Source of the DNA: Beroe forskalii
Lineage: Eukaryota; Ctenophora; Nuda; Beroida; Beroidae
DNA length: 64,000 bases
Direction of reading: 5' to 3'
NCBI GenBank assembly: GCA_011033025.1
Contig: WFMF01000019.1
Location: 186,001-250,000, forward strand
Part shown: piece after piece, positions 11,157 to 24,160 of the stretch
How positions within the stretch are numbered: the stretch's first letter is position 1
Layout: every line of letters starts with the position of its first letter
Notes under the pieces: model-generated
Databases searched by the model: none
The model's input: the letters and a program-made list of their open reading frames with translations, nothing else
Told to the model about the DNA's origin: nothing
Program-made: the position numbers and the translations under genes

Positions 11157-13886
11157 TAAATTTTGTATCTCGTATCATATATTGTTTGCATTAGTTTACA
11201 AATCTCGTGCAGCTGCTGTAATCGTGCGGATAAACCGTCTCAAATCTTCATATATCCTGGTGTTTTTATGAACTCTTAGTTGAGAATTTGCATTCAAATT
11301 AATATCACACCAAGGCACATGTGATAGAACCCACCCATAAATTTTATGTCGTATGTGATAAACCTGTGCTCAAACCTATCAGCTAGAAACATGGACACGA
11401 GCCTTGAGTGAAGTGTTTAGGTATGGTGTAGGTTAAGTGTTTATGACACGCCCAAAGGTGGTATTATAACTTATAACTAATTAAATCTACTTGGGAGGCC
11501 TGGTAAACACTGGGAACCATGGTGAAACTGATTCAAATTTACATCTGTCTGCAGCACTCAGTACTTGCCTTGTCCACGAGGAATTTATAATTAACATAGC
11601 TAGCAAATTATATATTAGAGGCCGAGCACCGAAAACAAGAGGTTGAGAGCGTGACGTCATTTTCACTGCTTAAAATGGCGAAATGATGACGTTTCACCCG
11701 CCCATCTGATACACCTTGTCTGCATTATAATTAGCAAGGGTATAATTGGAAGTACCAAGCCTTCTGCCAGCTAAGTAGAAGTTACCACAACATCGAATGA
11801 TGTGTGGCGTCTCCCAGGACTTCACAAGAGCACAGTTATTTCACTACTTTAATAAGAAAGTAGGGACGTATATTAATTCTGAATTCGAGCTTCCCTGACA
11901 CATAGTGACGCACACACAAACAAACACCCAAACACACCCTTATTATCCTTCACTCTTTAGGGCACAGCATGGGGCAGAAACTGAACATTTGTCACAATAA
12001 TAATATTCTGTTATCGTCTGATTTGTGTTATGATGTTTCAATCTTGATGGTGTTACAAGCATCCGGGCCTCCTGTAATATATTCAATCAATATTACACAG
12101 TAAGAATACACGTGTATTGTTCCAGTCCAGCGATAGTCCCTCAGTCTTATAGGAATAGAAATAGTAGAAATAGAAATATAGTACATTAACTAGTAGTTTC
12201 CAGTCGTCAAAAAATCCAGGAACTATCATTCGAAAGATTCTCATTTACTGTCTTTTCAAGGAATTTAATTGACAATTATGCTTTTTAAGATCATTATTTT
12301 CAGAGGAGTTTGACATTAGAATGTAATTTGACTTACATTTCTAAAAATCTTCATTTCTATCGTATTTTTCTCCATATCGTCAACATATCTCTCTTTTCGT
12401 ATTCATGATCTCACTATCCTGTGATATATTGAAAATTCGGTTCATATTAGCATAATCGTTCGCAAAATGCTTGACATATGTCTTTATACTTTTAATCTTT
12501 ACAATAAGACGGCGTTTAGTGACTCAAGTCTCATAAAACTACTCATTAGGCCTGATTGTGTTTCTTTATATCCAGGAGAGTTAATTCGTTTTCTACTTTT
12601 TTGTTTCGCTAGGTATTCTGTGTTTTGAATTATTGACCAAGCAGGTACATACCTGTTGTATCATATTTGCGAGTTGCCGTCTCCTAAAAAGCAGTTTCTT
12701 TATCTCATTCAATAATATGTATTACCAATATTCCCTTTTCATCCTCACCACCTCGTGCGCTGATTGGTCAATTTGGAGCTGTCGATAAGCTTATACACTT
12801 TGTTGATGAAAGAATCGACATTATGAATCGGAAGTTTCATATCATTAAACTTGTTACTTGTTGTGACCTATAAAATATCCAAAGCTTAACTTTTCATATT
12901 TCTTATATTCATTCCTTGCATTTCTTATAGTATCTGGGCAATTACAGCGCCTCATTATTTCCTACCAACGTATCCTTCTCTCAGTATCTTTCTCTCTCAG
13001 CGAATAAAATTGATGGCTTTTAAACGGCTCTTCAGCAGTGAAAATCAAGTTTTAAGTCAAGGGAGTGAATTGATCTCTTCAAAGTTTAAGTTCAATCAAA
13101 TTATTAATCACCTGACATTTAATTATAACCTGACATTATAAATTATCTCAAATTTGATTTATCAAGAAAGTTGTAACATATTTTTCATAAAATCTGCATG
13201 ATATTCAGTTCATTTCTGCATGTTCTGATTTATTTGCTCTGTTTTCAGTTCCATCGCAAGAGTATTAGGAACTTAAATACGGCGTATATAAGTTTCTGAT
13301 ACGTGAGTATGAAAGACTTCAGTAGTTTTGCGTATTTAACTGCTTTTTAAGGGCTTTTAAGTGGTTTAGCGTTGGTTCATGGCATTCGGCAATCGAGTTT
13401 AAAATCAGCTGTTTAAAGCAACATACTGACTGACATATATTTATACTGACTACTGAGTTAGGTACTTGGTTTGAGTTCACCCACAGTTTGGGCAACGCAG
13501 CATTTCACTGCCCACTTGATGGCTCACCCAATAAACTGGCAGTATCATACCAATCTATTTCGTTGAATGGTTGAGCCACAATGTGCCATAGGTAAACTAA
13601 AATATTCCGTTTGTAACAACATGTTTTTTAGTTCAAGAGCTGCTGCAACATTGTGATTTCCTACTTCAAAATGGAGAAAGAACTGTAGTTTCCACGTTGA
13701 AAACTGTTGTCATAAATATCCGAAAAATAATATAATCGATTATATTATAGTCGAGCCTTCGCAGCAAAATTAACTTTTGTAACTATGTTTCATTATGCAA
13801 CTAAGTTTCCTTCTGAATTTTACAACTAAGTTTCCTTCTGGCTATAGTAACTTTGAGTTTCCCTTTGCAACAAAGTTTCTTAAGTC
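11157..13886 (+). repeat. Large direct duplication, copy B
   Basis: This ~2.73 kb block is the counterpart of 6552-9506, same orientation, offset about 4.6 kb. It begins at the same ATTTTGTATCTCGTATCATA and ends at the same CCCTTTGCAACAAAGTT. Point differences and indels are distributed along its length. Confidence 0.85.
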
Positions 13887-15640
13887 ATCAGAGGAAATAC
13901 CCGAATACCGGAGGAAATACCAACGTGCACTCCCTACCACTATTGTGTACCACTAGGGTAAAGGGTGTCTCCTACGGAAATCGTAGAAATTTTGTTACAC
14001 TTTTATTCCTTTCGCTGCAATTTGTTCTTTAATTTTTGCCGATAATCTGTAGGAAGAAGGTTTCAATAAAATCTTCCACGAGCACTAGCCTGTATTACCT
14101 GTATTACCTGACCAGCTGACTAAGAAGTAAATCAAAATTTAGCTTAAAGTTTATGTTTGTTAGCTGAAAACAAATCTAACACGACATTTCTAATGTGAAA
14201 CTCATGATAATCCGATTATTCAGCGGGATTTCTATTTCTAAATCTGCAAAAGGCTCATTGTATCTTTTTTTCAGTTTTGACATTCCTTGATTCTTTGTTA
14301 TCCGTGTTCTGTTCGCTTACACTACCCACATTGAAAATTCAAGACAATCGTGGTGATGATATATGATTGGCCTGCTCTGATTCCCTCGACAATGTATTAA
14401 AACGTTACATAACACCCAGTAGATTTAATTTCGAAGCGAAGTATCTTTGGAGAACTACAGAGAACTAGCGAACTACATTAACGAGAAATAGGCGGTTAAG
14501 ATGACGTCATTATCAAAGCGCGATGTAGTAAGTTGACGATGTTGAATTACCTATATTGGCGTACGGAGTTTAACAGTCGCAGTTCTATTTTGTAATAATT
14601 AATGTTTATCTGGGTATATTTGACACTATCAGTTAAACAGAGTGTTTCATAATGAATATAAGTGTTATATCGAACGTTTAAACTTTACAGTTCGTTTTGA
14701 CTTGAACAACACCCATTGCAGCTGTTTGTAAATTTTGTGACCACTCTATTTCGCTTAGAGATATTTCTTGAGATTCTGGCAATGCGCGCTCATTTTACAC
14801 ATTATAAATTCACTAAATCACTTAATTTGATAACTAAATAACTTGGAGGTGGGCGTCAAACTGTGGATATTATCTTATAACACTTCGAAATTAGCCACAA
14901 TATAACAGCATGAGCAGACATTTGCAACTCTCCAAACATCGTCAGCCTTTCACAATGATTCGTACAGATGTTTCTCCTGCAGCACAGCTTTCACGAAGCA
15001 TATATACATACGACAGGCAGTATATATATGATAACAGATAACAAAATCTGTTATCTGATCAGCTACACAAGGTAACCAATCACAGAACAGATCAGGGTCA
15101 CGTGACAGATATCAGGGCCCCTGATTGGGATAGCTACGCACATTTATCGTGATAAAATGATTGGATTAGCATAAATGCTTAACGGGTGGTTTCGAGGTTA
15201 CTGTGAATAGATCATACGGCGCTGACGATAATAAATACTTCATCCTAAATACCAGTTTCGCAATATTATCATTTATTATTTTTGCAAATATATAGATCAG
15301 CTTTGCTCCATATAACCACATTCATATTTATTGGATCGTGCACATCGTAACTACCTACTGATTTTGGATTTGCAAGTCACGGTGCGTCTCAATACTTCCT
15401 GGTCACAATTTTAGGATCCTACATTCCTTGCGACTTTTTAGCTTTCTGCGTTATTTAAGCTTCCTAGGGCCCTCTGTTAGTCTTTTGTGTAGTGAATTAT
15501 TAAAAAGCCATGAAATATCAAAATTACGGGGGTTCTTATATCGCCATAAAGAAGCGCAGTTTCGATGTAATTATCTGATAAAATTTTCAAAGAAAGTTAA
15601 TGCGCGAACTATAAATTTGCGCGTCTTTCAATGAGCCCTC
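13887..15640. other. Intergenic region upstream of the LINE
   Basis: I see no coding exon. The region contains one MITE-like copy (14481-14566) and small palindromes around AACAGATAACAAAATCTGTT near 15035. Confidence 0.5.
14481..14566. mobile_element. MITE-like element, CRE-core family (inverted)
   Basis: It starts ACGAGAAATAGGCGGTTAAG, holds ATGACGTCATTATCAAAGCG and GATGTAGTAAGTTGACGATG, and ends CCTATATTGGCGTACGG. This is the reverse complement of the family seen at 971 and 33307. Confidence 0.7.
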
Positions 15641-15763
15641 CGTAAATTGAACGATTGGCACTCAGGTGCCACGGTAGACACACGGATCGATAAAACGCTC
15701 TATTTAAGTATTTACTATTGCGTATCTTTATATTCGACTCCTGATCGATTAATCCATCCATGT

Positions 15764-15832
15764 ACACACACACATACACACAAACACTCAAACCCACACA
15801 CACACATACACTCAAACCCACACACAAAAGTT
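15764..15832. repeat. CA-rich compound microsatellite
   Basis: Runs of CACACA interleaved with TACACTCAAACCCACA units lie just upstream of the LINE start codon at 15859. They fall within or next to the element's 5' untranslated region. Confidence 0.8.
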
Positions 15833-15858
15833 TTTTATAACTTTTAATTCAAATTACT

Positions 15859-17082
15859 ATGGCTGTGTATGATGTGAAAAGAAATATCCGTGTTATGTGC
15901 TGGAACATCCAATCTTCAAATTCTGTCTGTCATGGTAACAAATTTCAAGATATGGAATTTTGCAAAATTTTTGAACCATACCCCATCGTTTGTTTACAAG
16001 AGATTCGACAATCTGTAAAATATCCCGGCTACAAATCGTTCAATAACACACGAAATAAAGAAAATGATGGTGGAGTGTGCATCCTAGTTAGGCATGAAAT
16101 CTCTAATGGTATAAAACAACATCCCTGTAAAATATCCGACGTAGTCGTATGCAGACTCAAAAGCACCTATTTTAATCTTGAGACTGATATCTTTATCTTA
16201 AATGCATATGTCAAGCCAGCCAACACATCAAATATTAGCTCTGGTAAAACCGGACGTGAACAACTTCAGGAACTTGACTCCTTTATTAACGAGTTATCCC
16301 CCAAGGGCACTATACTTCTCTGTGGTGACTTTAACTCTAGAATTGGAAGAGAAATCGACTATATTCTCAATGACAACAGTGGTGCAGACAGTTTCATACC
16401 AATTCCCGACGATTATGTTCCACAGGACGTTCCACCTCGCAACTCCAAAGACCTCTCTACGAACAGTCACAAAAAGCCATTTTTAGACATGCTAATAAAC
16501 AACAGACTTCACGTCTTGAACGGTAGAACTCTAGGGGATTTCCAAGGAGAACTCACTTGTATTAAACCAAATGGATCTAGTTTAGTAGACTACTTTATCA
16601 CATCCTCTGAACACAGCAAACTAGTATCTCACATGAAAGTTAAAGAGTTCACAATGTTCAGCGACCACAAACCCTTAGAACTTTCTCTGAACCTTTCAGC
16701 AGCAGATCCCAAGGTCATAAAACCCCTACACACTTCTTTCAACAAAGCTCCACCTCGTTACAAAACTGCGCCCTCAAGCAAAGATGACTTCCTGGAATCT
16801 ATGCAGAAGAACTCTCAGAAAATGGATGACATTTTGCAGTCAACATACAGCAACACACATCAGGGCACATACTCACTCAACAATGACATTACCAAATACT
16901 TACAGGATCTGGCCTCAGACAGCATGGAACTTACCAAAACAAGACCACCAACCAAGAGCAGCAATAACGAGCCATGGTATACAAGAGAAAATCGTGAGGG
17001 AAAGCGACTGTTGCGGAAAGCAGCTTGTACTGTATCTGACTTCCTGAGAGTGAATTTCTGCGGAAAAGCTTCTACAAAGTGA
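15859..17082 (+). CDS. LINE retrotransposon: AP-endonuclease part
   Basis: This frame begins at an ATG and encodes an apurinic-endonuclease-like domain that nicks target DNA for target-primed reverse transcription. Visible motifs in order are MCWNIQS (Asn), CLQEIR (Glu), GGVCILVR, NAYVKP, LCGDFNSR (Asp/Asn), a DYFITSS segment and SDHKPLELSL (the SDH box). After about residue 390 it loses phase and ends at 17082, while homology continues in another frame with the reverse transcriptase. The break lies between about 17010 and 17045. It is most likely a single-base indel in what was one long ORF. Clade assignment (CR1/Jockey/Rex-like group) is only suggested by architecture. Confidence 0.9.
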   Translation: MAVYDVKRNIRVMCWNIQSSNSVCHGNKFQDMEFCKIFEPYPIVCLQEIRQSVKYPGYKSFNNTRNKENDGGVCILVRHEISNGIKQHPCKISDVVVCRLKSTYFNLETDIFILNAYVKPANTSNISSGKTGREQLQELDSFINELSPKGTILLCGDFNSRIGREIDYILNDNSGADSFIPIPDDYVPQDVPPRNSKDLSTNSHKKPFLDMLINNRLHVLNGRTLGDFQGELTCIKPNGSSLVDYFITSSEHSKLVSHMKVKEFTMFSDHKPLELSLNLSAADPKVIKPLHTSFNKAPPRYKTAPSSKDDFLESMQKNSQKMDDILQSTYSNTHQGTYSLNNDITKYLQDLASDSMELTKTRPPTKSSNNEPWYTRENREGKRLLRKAACTVSDFLRVNFCGKASTK

Positions 17083-19589
17083 AACATGAGTACAAATCGC
17101 TAAACAAGAAGAAAAAGGATGAATTCTTCAAGAAAATGAACTCTGACATTGAATCTGGAAAGATACTCAACTGGAACCAGTTCAAGAAACTGAAAAACAA
17201 AAAGTCAAAGAACTCAGTCTTTGATGCAGCAGACATGGATAACTTCGAAAAGTTCTTTGCTAAATTATATGCCAATCAACATACTACAATGTCTTCTGAG
17301 AAAAAAGAGGCTTTGCTCGAAGAAGCAGTCGAGATATCCACCAAGAACACTCAATCCGACATCAAAAGTATTGAGGATCTCAATAAACCATTTACTTCCA
17401 AAGAAATCTCTGGGACCATATCCCAACTTAAAAATGGTAAAAGCTCATCAGATGATTCAATCAGCAATGAAATTCTTAAATACCTTGCAACCAGCTCCAA
17501 AGGGACCCAGTTATTAGAGAAACTGTTCAACCATTGCTTTGACACGGCCACTTATCCCTGGAACAACAGCATCATAACACCCCTCCACAAAAAAGGATGC
17601 AAATCCGACCCTGACAACTACCGAGCTGTAGCAGTGAGTAGTACCATAGGTAAATTATTCTCCACAATTGTACTTAACAGAATTCTAGCAACAAAAAACA
17701 AAATTTGCCCTGACCCGGTAAACCAACTAGGCTTCTCCAAAGGAGCACAAACATATGATCACATTCTCACTCTTAGTACCATAATCAGTAAATACAAGAA
17801 AGTCAAGAAACCTGTCTATGCTGTTTTTGTTGATTTCCGCAAAGCATTCGATTCAGTCTGTAGGGAAGCACTCTTTTTCAAATTAGCTAACCAGGGTTTC
17901 AGTGGGAAAATATTTGACACACTAAAACATATGTACACTAACTCAACCGGTCAAATTAAACCTTCTGGTCATATTTCTAATAAATTTTGCATTGAAAAGG
18001 GAACTGAGCAAGGCCATCCTCTTTCACCTGACTTCTTCAAGTTATACATTAATGATCTCTCACCCCTTCTTGATCACCCTAATTGTCCCATGCTCATGAA
18101 TCAGCTAGTTAGTCACCTTCTCTGGGCAGATGACCTTATTTTACTTGCTCTTGACCCAGTAACACTTCAAAAACAACTTGACTCATTATCTGATTTTTGT
18201 TCCACCTGGGGGGTCGAAATTAACATGGCAAAAACCAAACTTATAACATTTAATTCACCTTCCAACACAGACACTGTCCCACTTAACTTATGTAGTAAAT
18301 CTGTCCTGAGCGCTGATTCTTATTGTTATCTTGGCATCGAAATTGACAAGAATGGTAAATTCACACTAGCTAGAAATGAGCTCAAGAAAAAGGCACTGAG
18401 ATCACTATACAGCCTTAAAAGCACCGTTAATAGAAATCATCTATCTTTCAGAGCACTCACCACACTATTTGACAGTCTCATTAAGCCTATAGCACTCTAT
18501 GGAGCACCTCTTTGGGTACCCGGAACGCCAATCATTCGCAGCTTATCCAAGCATTCTGGGCAAGAGCATGTTGACAGCAATAGCAGCATACTGAAGAAAA
18601 TTGCTCAGACAGAGTGTGAACGTATTCACACTCATTTCTTGAAGTGGGCTTTAGGTGTTAACCGCAAAGCATCAAACACAGGTGTCTGGGGCGAATCAGG
18701 AAGGTATCCAATCATCTACGAGGGCATTATGATAACTTTGAGATATTTTAACCGAGTCAAGGGCTTAAATAACAATTCACTTGTTTCATTGGCTTATCAA
18801 GAGCAGAAACGTCTCAAACTAGATTGGTTTAGCAGTATTGAATCGATTCTTAAAACTGACACATGCTACTCTGCTGATCATGTAACATCATACATCACCC
18901 TCATCAAGAACAAAACCAACTCAACGAATCCATCCACAAGAAACACATCAATCACTAACAGTACACAAAACAGCTTCATAATTCATCGTGGGATAAGGAA
19001 AATTCTACCAGCTCAAAAGCTCCAGCCTCTCCCAAGTGAACGGTTTTCAATAATACACATTATCAAATCCTTCAAAAAGCATTTCAGAGATGTCTGGGAA
19101 AGCAACATTAATATTTCCACCAAACTATCTTACTATAGGAGCTTTAAATCATCTTTTATGAAGGAACCCTACCTTGATCTTGTTGATAACTGCAAAGATA
19201 GACATAACCTAACTAGACTCAGAATTAGTGCACATCACTTAGAAATTGAACGAGGCAGATACAGAAATGTACCAAAGGATAAAAGAATCTGCCCCTGGTG
19301 TAAACTCTGTCTAGGCAGTGATATCATTGAAAATGAACATCATCTTCTGAATGAATGCGATCTCTATGCAACCAACAGATCCATCACATCACAAAAATTA
19401 TCCACTGCTCCTCAATCAAACATAACTTCAATCACCAACACAATCCATTTGATCCCGGTCATTAAGGAAGAAGGAGGTGTAACTGTGGAAGAAAATGCAC
19501 ACTTTTTTCAGACTCTTGCACGTTTCATAACTATTTGTTTCAATCGTCGCAAAAAGTTTAATGAGTCGCTCAATTCTACAGGTGAGTAA
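17040..19589 (+). pseudogene. LINE retrotransposon: reverse transcriptase part (frameshifted)
   Basis: This frame opens after a TGA at 17037-17039 and continues the LINE polyprotein. Reverse transcriptase blocks are visible in order: YRAVAVSSTIGKLFSTI, LGFSKGAQTYDHI, VFVDFRKAFDSV (first catalytic Asp), GTEQGHPLSPDF, LLWADDLILLA (catalytic DD, with Trp where Tyr or Phe is usual) and YLGIEI. The C-terminus has a knuckle, CPWCKLCLGSD followed by H and C (HHLLNEC). No RNase H domain is seen. Apart from the upstream frameshift it is open to its TAA, so this copy is young or nearly intact. No target-site duplication or poly(A) tail was recognised. Confidence 0.85.
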
Positions 19590-20534
19590 TCTTCGTGACC
19601 TGAATCATGAATATAAATTGAGAATAACTTCAGTGTCCTCTAAAGCAACTGCCACACCACAGCGCGCCAGAAGAGCTATAGCTAACGATTATGCAGCCAA
19701 ATTATGACAGATCTGAAGAAATCTGAAAATGATGTCAATTTACAGTTATAGACTAGGATATTAGATATATTTATTCTTTTGACATTACAATGTAATAACC
19801 GACCATGGTATGCTTCTCAAACCCCCGCTGTAATCTCATATGGTGGTTATGTGCCGATATCGCTTCACGATATCTCACTGTCTGATAATATCTCCTCTAC
19901 TCAGTATCAAAGACGAGAACTCGCCTTGTTTATGAATGTATTGACACGCATTTGATAGGCGGAGGATTATGACGTTATTACCATGATTTCATGAGCTGAA
20001 TTGCTGCCGTTGACCCGCCTTTTGCAGCATGTATACTACAATGTCCTGTATATCTAGTAAGCTTTGGTGTCCTATCAGTTTCAAACGGCAGTAGTCTTCT
20101 AGTCTATAGGTACCTACTACTATTCTACAATCTTACTGTTACAGGATAATACCGCGTGATATACCACCAGATGAAGATAGTAATATGGCTGTTACCATCA
20201 GTAATGTCATATAAGTATAACCCCACTGAAGCAACCGACAAACATGAGTATAATATCATCTGATATAATACCGCAGGGCTACCCTATCTGAATTATTATT
20301 AACCCAACAATCTCAGGTATGAGTTATATATATCTGTGGTAACTGGTTTATAATCACAATGGGGCGATCTCTGAACTTGGTTGTCATTATTCACGTTGAT
20401 AATATAAGCCGTGACATACAAACATACAAATGTTCCGTCATATTTACCCGTGATGATTATATCCGATCGCTACTGTAGAGCCTTTGAATAAGTGGTGTTG
20501 AAAATAGTGGCATCAAACAACCCTTCCTTATAAT

Positions 20535-20690
20535 TTTAGCACCCAAGATACGCCTGAAGATTTTATCCTAGCGCTCAAGATACGCCTGAAGATTTTATCG
20601 TAGCGCCCAAGATACGCCTTAAGATTTTATTTTAGCACCAAAGATAACCCTTCAAGATTTTATTTTAACACCCGAGATACACCTCAGAGT
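20535..20690. repeat. Tandem ~31 bp repeat
   Basis: About five imperfect copies of a unit containing AGATACGCCTGAAGATTTTA preceded by AGCGCCCA. Confidence 0.8.
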
Positions 20691-21188
20691 GATTCCAACG
20701 TTTCCATCCCAGGTGTTATGATCTGAATGACGGGGGGAGGTTATTCATGACACTAACGTCTAACATCACTTGGTTCCCAAAACAAGATTCATACAGGGTA
20801 GAGTAACGCATATAAATATAATGTAGATTTGTTAATTGTGAGGCAGGGTGGACTTGTTAATGGACGGTACAATCCCTGCAAAGATGGACTGGGCGGTAAC
20901 ATGTCCACAATTCTCGACTCTATGCTATGATAATGACGTCACCACTAACCATAAGTTGTCTAGCAGTGCTGGGATTATTAATACCTTAACTGCATTTTAT
21001 TCATGCGCCGCCTGTGTGTGCGACAAAAAGCTGTTCCCCCGTAATTATTTGCCACAAACAATTACGAGGCTTTTTGTTGTGTTATCCTCGCTGTAGGTGC
21101 TAAAGGCGGGCTGATTGCATTCAGTGGTGGTAGTTAATTCTTGTAGGCGATGTTTTTCCTAAATAGTAGGGACGCGGTGACGACTGAC

Positions 21189-21285
21189 GTGCGCGGCTTT
21201 TTCTTGCGCAGCTTTTTCGTGCGTGGCTCACTGGCTGCCAATGACAGGATAAGTGAGCCGCGCACGAAAAAGCCGCGCACGAGAG
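21189..21285. repeat. Inverted repeat / foldback
   Basis: GTGCGCGGCTTTTTC and CTTTTTCGTGCGTGGCTCA on the left pair with TGAGCCGCGCACGAAAAAG and CCGCGCACG on the right, separated by a ~20 nt loop. It is markedly GC-richer than its surroundings. Confidence 0.7.
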
Positions 21286-21379
21286 CTGCGCTCTGTGGTG
21301 GGAGTAGTTCCTTATTGAAGTGGGTGTTTTGCGTAGGACTTTAAGGCTCTTTGCCTTGAAACTTGAATCTTAAATTTCA

Positions 21380-21545
21380 AGATTCAAGTTTCCAGGCATA
21401 GAGCCTTAAGTTCTCAGTCATAGCTGGCCTTAAGTTCTCAGGCATAGGACCTTACGTTTTCAGGCATAGGACCTTAAGTTTTCAGGCATAGGACTTTAAG
21501 TTCTGAAGTTGTGCAGGGACCCATACGACTTTAAGTTCTCAAGTT
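21380..21545. repeat. Tandem ~22 bp repeat
   Basis: Several imperfect copies of CCTTAAGTTTTCAGGCATAG, the last ones diverged. Confidence 0.7.
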
Positions 21546-22987
21546 GTGAAAATCAAACGTCACAAACCAGTGAGATTCTAAGCGAGCGTTTGGTAATTTT
21601 TTGGCAATTAACTTACGACCATCACGGTGCGCGATAGTATCAAGTTTCATGGTAGTAAGACAGGGAAATTTGTTATATCGGCGTGAGAGGCGTTAGGCCC
21701 TTATGTTTCTGTTTGTATTAGGTCACTGAAGATTTGCCGTTTTTGTTATTTGAGCAATAAATAATAATTATGATTTTGCCATCAATTTGTGCCTTGGAAG
21801 TTTTCATGGCATATTGGCATTGGACTGATGGCCCATCATGCCATTGAATTGATTGATATTGACAAGGACGCCCTTGTCATAGGTTTATAAGTTAAAATGA
21901 CGGATTGCTTCTGAGAAATTATGATTTTGCAATCAATTTCCGCGATGGACGTTTTGGTTGTAAATTGATGGAGGTTTTGGTTGTAAATTGATGTCGTTCG
22001 ATTGGCTATGTCTGCGCTCGGGCTAATATGAGCTGTCTCCTGTCAGATCCTAACCCTTCAGGGGGCGTCGACTTCATTTGGATTGAATGTCTATATCTAT
22101 TTATATTTGTATTTTGTATTAGGAATTTTAAATCCTAGACAGTAGACTTCCTAAGAATTCATCATTATATATCAGCGCACGATGAAATTAAAATTTAGGT
22201 CAAGTAATCTGACAAAAAATCGGATCAATCATGTTAAATTGATGACGCACAGAAGCATTTTGACTTAAAATGCCCTCCTTGAATTTAAATACTTTAAACG
22301 CGAACTATAAGTAGCTCTGACAGTTTATTTAATTCAATTAAAATTTTAATTTGACAGGTGTTGCCGTCGTCCATGGGATCTAATGAGGCGGTAATTACTC
22401 CTCCCGATATTGTAATTACTGGACATCTGTCGGTTGCAAGGGATCTTGCAGAGACAGAGTTGTTGTAATGAAATTGCTTGATTGGTATTTTGTTACTCTA
22501 ATTAGTCGATTGCCACTGACATTCAAGTCACTTTCTGATCCAGACCGAGTTATTTTCTTTCAATGCTACATTGCTATAAGAAAGATATTTTACTTGCTCA
22601 TGTAAGTTGTTGACTTTCTATTTCTAGCCTAATATAAGGGCCACAGAGCCCTGAAATTAAAATTCCCGTATTTCAACTTGAATGGAAATTGCCACTAAAT
22701 TGCCAATAACTTGCCACTTAAATTGCCACTTAATTGCCACTTTAAAATAAATATTTCATCGATCAACGAAAAGTTTAATGGAAATACGATACAATTATGT
22801 TACATATTTTCATCCTCTGTTTAAAGATCTAATAAGCACTTGTACTTTTAATGAGCAGCTACAAACTTGTTACTTTGTAAACTGTTATCTCTAATGAATT
22901 TGTACCCATAGAAAGTTTGAACTGATGGATGAAATTATTGTTGCTATGTGAACATGTTGTAGAATTCTGTGGGGAGTAGCTAGTGTA

Positions 22988-23310
22988 ACGCCGTTACGGG
23001 TTGTTATGTTGCTGGTGTTACGAGTTGTTATGTTGCTAGTGTTACGGGTTGTTATGTTGCTAGTGTTACAGGTTGTTATGTTGCTAGTGTTACGGGTTGT
23101 TATGTTGCTAGTGTTACGGGTTGTTATGTTGCTAGTGATACGGGTTATGTTGCAGGTGTTACGGGTTGTTATGTTGCTAGGGTTACGGGTCGTTATGTTG
23201 CTAGTGTTACGGGTTGATATGTTGCAAGTGTTACGGGTTGTTATGTTGCTAGTGTTACAGGTTGATATGTTGCTTGTGTTACAGGTTGTTATGTTGCTGG
23301 TGTTACCCGT
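22988..23310. repeat. 24-bp minisatellite array
   Basis: About 13 copies of GTTACGGGTTGTTATGTTGC plus TAGT. Because 24 is a multiple of three, open frames run through it on both strands. These are repeat artefacts and are not called as genes. Confidence 0.9.
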
Positions 23311-23373
23311 ATTAAACCGCGTGCGCACAAAAATAAGACTTAGACTTACTTCTCAGAATTAATTCAGATAATT

Positions 23374-23462
23374 ATGAAAATAAGGCGGTTCACCGTCATC
23401 AACTTACTACATTGTGCTGTGACATAATGACTTCATCTTAACGGCCTAATTCTCGCGTGGGA
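23374..23462. mobile_element. MITE-like element, CRE-core family
   Basis: It has the same organisation as the copy at 971: AAGGCGGTT at the left, CGTCATCAACTTACTACATT in the middle, a diverged TGACTTCATC core, and CCTAATTCTCGCGTGGG at the right. Confidence 0.65.
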
Positions 23463-24055
23463 ACATTAGTGAGTTATTCAGTATTTACGTCTTACGAACA
23501 TATTATACTCTATACTTCTATATAGCTTTATAACTTTGAACGGCTCCGAGTTTCAGTTATACTAACTTACTAAGGATACAGGAATAATAAGACAACGGAA
23601 ACACCTGGAATACCTATGGAAGGAAATTAAAGGACATGTTGAATTTGGGTTATGAGGAAGTGCAGAAAAATGAGGGAAATCAGGAAATTATATCGGCCAA
23701 AATTTCCTGTGAAAATAGGAAATAAGTGGATGATAAATACGTCAATGGCCGATTCATGACACAAATCAAGCTCGTTTCACCCCTATAAGTACTTTTAATG
23801 AGCAGCTACAAACTTATTACTTTGTAAACTGACACGCGTCTATTGAATTTGTACCCATTGACATGCCGAACTGATGGACGAAATTATTGTTGCTTTCCTT
23901 CAATATACGTTTGAAGCCAGTTTATCAGTAAATCACTTAAAATTTACGGGTTGTTATGTTGATTTTAGTGATGTTTAAAGTTCTTGTTCCACTTGTTACG
24001 GGTTATATACTCCTCGAATTATCGGTTGATATGACCTTCCTCTTTCCTATGCTAT

Positions 24056-24160
24056 GGTTGTTATGTTGCTAGTGTAACGGGTTGTTATGTTGCTACTGTT
24101 ACGGGTTGTTATGTTGCTAGTGTTACGGGTTGTTATGTTGCTATTGTTACGGGTTGATAT
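24056..24160. repeat. Second, short 24-bp minisatellite array
   Basis: About four copies of the same GTTACGGGTTGTTATGTTGC unit as in 22988-23310, about 1 kb downstream. Confidence 0.85.

Larger units (their letters stand above)
19590..22987. other. Intergenic region downstream of the LINE
   Basis: No convincing coding exon. The probable LINE 3' untranslated region extends to about 19700. The rest contains a 31 bp tandem repeat (20535-20690), an inverted repeat (21189-21285) and a ~22 bp repeat around AAGTTTTCAGGCATAGGAC (21380-21545). Confidence 0.5.

Noticed and set aside
22891-23362. Open frames on both strands across the 24-bp minisatellite
   Set aside because: The repeat period is a multiple of three, so frames stay open without selection. 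The products are simple repeats.
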